Origin: Paraburkholderia ginsengisoli NBRC 100965
GTDB taxonomy: Bacteria; Pseudomonadota; Gammaproteobacteria; Burkholderiales; Burkholderiaceae
DNA length: 37,086 bases
Direction: 5' to 3'
NCBI RefSeq assembly: GCF_000739735.1
Contig: NZ_BBJF01000021.1
Coordinates: 1 to 37,086, forward strand
Part shown: positions 36,343 to 37,086 of the stretch, one piece after another
Layout of the letters: each line of letters opens with the position of its first letter
Numbering within the stretch: the stretch's first letter is position 1
Made by a program: the position numbers and the translations under genes
Notes under the pieces: model-generated
What the model was told of the DNA's origin: nothing
Seen by the model: only the letters and a program-made list of their open reading frames with translations
Database searches by the model: none

Positions 36343-37086
36343 ATGAACAAGTCGTATATCAGTATATGGAATGAAGCGCTTGGGTCATGGGTGGCAGCAT
36401 CCGAAAACACCTCTGCACGCGGCAAGCGGAGCAAATCACGCGTCGTGGTTGAGGCCGTCGTGGCCATCGCAGCGCTATCAGGGCTTTGGGGGGCGTCCAG
36501 CGCGCAGGCGGCTGACACCACCGGCGCCGGGCTGCAGTTGTGTAATTCGAGTACCGGCTCTATGTCCGGAACGAGTTGGGGGCCTGGCACGGGCACGGGC
36601 GGTGGTACGGGATTGAACTGTAGTACCGGGACTTACTCCTTTTCGCTTAACAACGCGGGCGCGGATACCGGTGGCGCCGGCTTCTCTTTGGCGACAGCCC
36701 GCGTAACCGGTTACAAGAACGGCACGCTCGAGTTGTTGGGCACGGCCGGTATTTCGATGCTGGGTACGGTGCAGATGAACTCCAACAAGATTACCGGCCT
36801 TGCAGCGGGTACCTTGTCGTCGAGCAGCACTGACGCGGTGAATGGCAGCCAGTTGTATGGTGCAAGCCAATCGGTCGCGAGCGCATTGGGCGGTAGTTCG
36901 ACCGTGGCTGAAAACGGCACGGTCAGCGCACCGAGCTACAAGGTGGCGGGCACTACGCAGATCAGCGTCGGCGGCGCGCTGTCGGCATTGGATGCGGCGG
37001 CGGTGCAGTTCAACGGCACGGATAACGCGGTTGACGTTAAGGGCAAGAAGGTCCTGAACGTCGCGGCGGGCGATTTGAACCCGTTG
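36343..37086 (+). CDS. Trimeric autotransporter adhesin, N-terminal part
   Basis: Open frame of 248 codons from ATG to the right edge without a stop; 3' end missing. Residues 1-32 are an extended signal peptide region (MNKSYISIWNEALGSWVAAS, then a basic RGKRSKS). A hydrophobic core follows, with cleavage expected after AQA at 54-56. A Gly/Thr/Ser-rich segment has two cysteines (C67, C93). The YadA-like motif NKITGLAAGTLSSSSTDAVN at about 148-167 continues with GSQLY, the head-to-neck signature of type Vc autotransporters. It would form a trimeric surface fibre for attachment or aggregation, secreted through its own C-terminal beta-barrel beyond this window. The ribosome binding site is weak (GAAG). 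Confidence 0.88.
   Translation, partial: MNKSYISIWNEALGSWVAASENTSARGKRSKSRVVVEAVVAIAALSGLWGASSAQAADTTGAGLQLCNSSTGSMSGTSWGPGTGTGGGTGLNCSTGTYSFSLNNAGADTGGAGFSLATARVTGYKNGTLELLGTAGISMLGTVQMNSNKITGLAAGTLSSSSTDAVNGSQLYGASQSVASALGGSSTVAENGTVSAPSYKVAGTTQISVGGALSALDAAAVQFNGTDNAVDVKGKKVLNVAAGDLNPL

Overview
The window is GC-rich (roughly 65%), densely packed chromosomal DNA from a Burkholderiaceae betaproteobacterium. Gene order and protein sequences fit Burkholderia sensu lato, most likely the main chromosome of a Paraburkholderia. This is inference from recognised families and synteny; no search was run. Nearly everything is core housekeeping. There is no CRISPR array, insertion sequence, prophage or toxin-antitoxin pair. 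The only accessory-looking part is the last 1.9 kb.

Layout. (1) 0.1-3.2 kb: ftsY (minus) diverges from rsmD-coaD-ferredoxin (plus). (2) 3.2-8 kb, minus strand: ispE, tRNA-Gln(TTG), prs, rplY, pth and hisC, transcribed in that order and separated by several clear hairpin terminators. (3) 8.0-10.5 kb, minus: a periplasmic TPR protein overlapping lolB, upstream of ispE. (4) 10.6-12.5 kb, plus: mutM and mutY, the two glycosylases of the 8-oxoguanine repair system, convergent with a LON-domain gene. (5) 12.6-22 kb, minus: one long cell-envelope and nitrogen-PTS block, transcribed kdsD-kdsC-lptC-lptA-lptB-rpoN-hpf-ptsN-hprK-rapZ-LON protein. The first five genes make Kdo precursor and build the LPS export bridge. 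The next group holds sigma-54, the ribosome hibernation factor, EIIA-Ntr, HPr kinase and RapZ. (6) 22.1-27.5 kb, plus: CPA2 antiporter, apt, LysE-type exporter, Nudix protein, purU. (7) 27.5-33 kb, minus: uvrA, an AI-2E-family permease and a PepSY membrane protein with a Fur-box-like site upstream. (8) 33.3-35.2 kb, plus: MFS transporter and ssb, divergent from uvrA.

From 35.2 kb the base composition falls sharply for about 1.1 kb with no convincing gene. It leads into the start of a trimeric autotransporter adhesin (ESPR-type signal peptide plus YadA-like motif) that runs off the right edge. An AT-rich 7-1-7 palindrome lies over its putative -10 element.

I found no convincing new multi-gene system. 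The observations most worth following are regulatory: the palindrome and AT-rich leader before the adhesin, three stacked hairpins between prs and rplY, an extended -10 placed so close to kdsD that its mRNA may be leaderless, the Fur-like box before the PepSY gene, and a Nudix protein whose box lacks one canonical glutamate.
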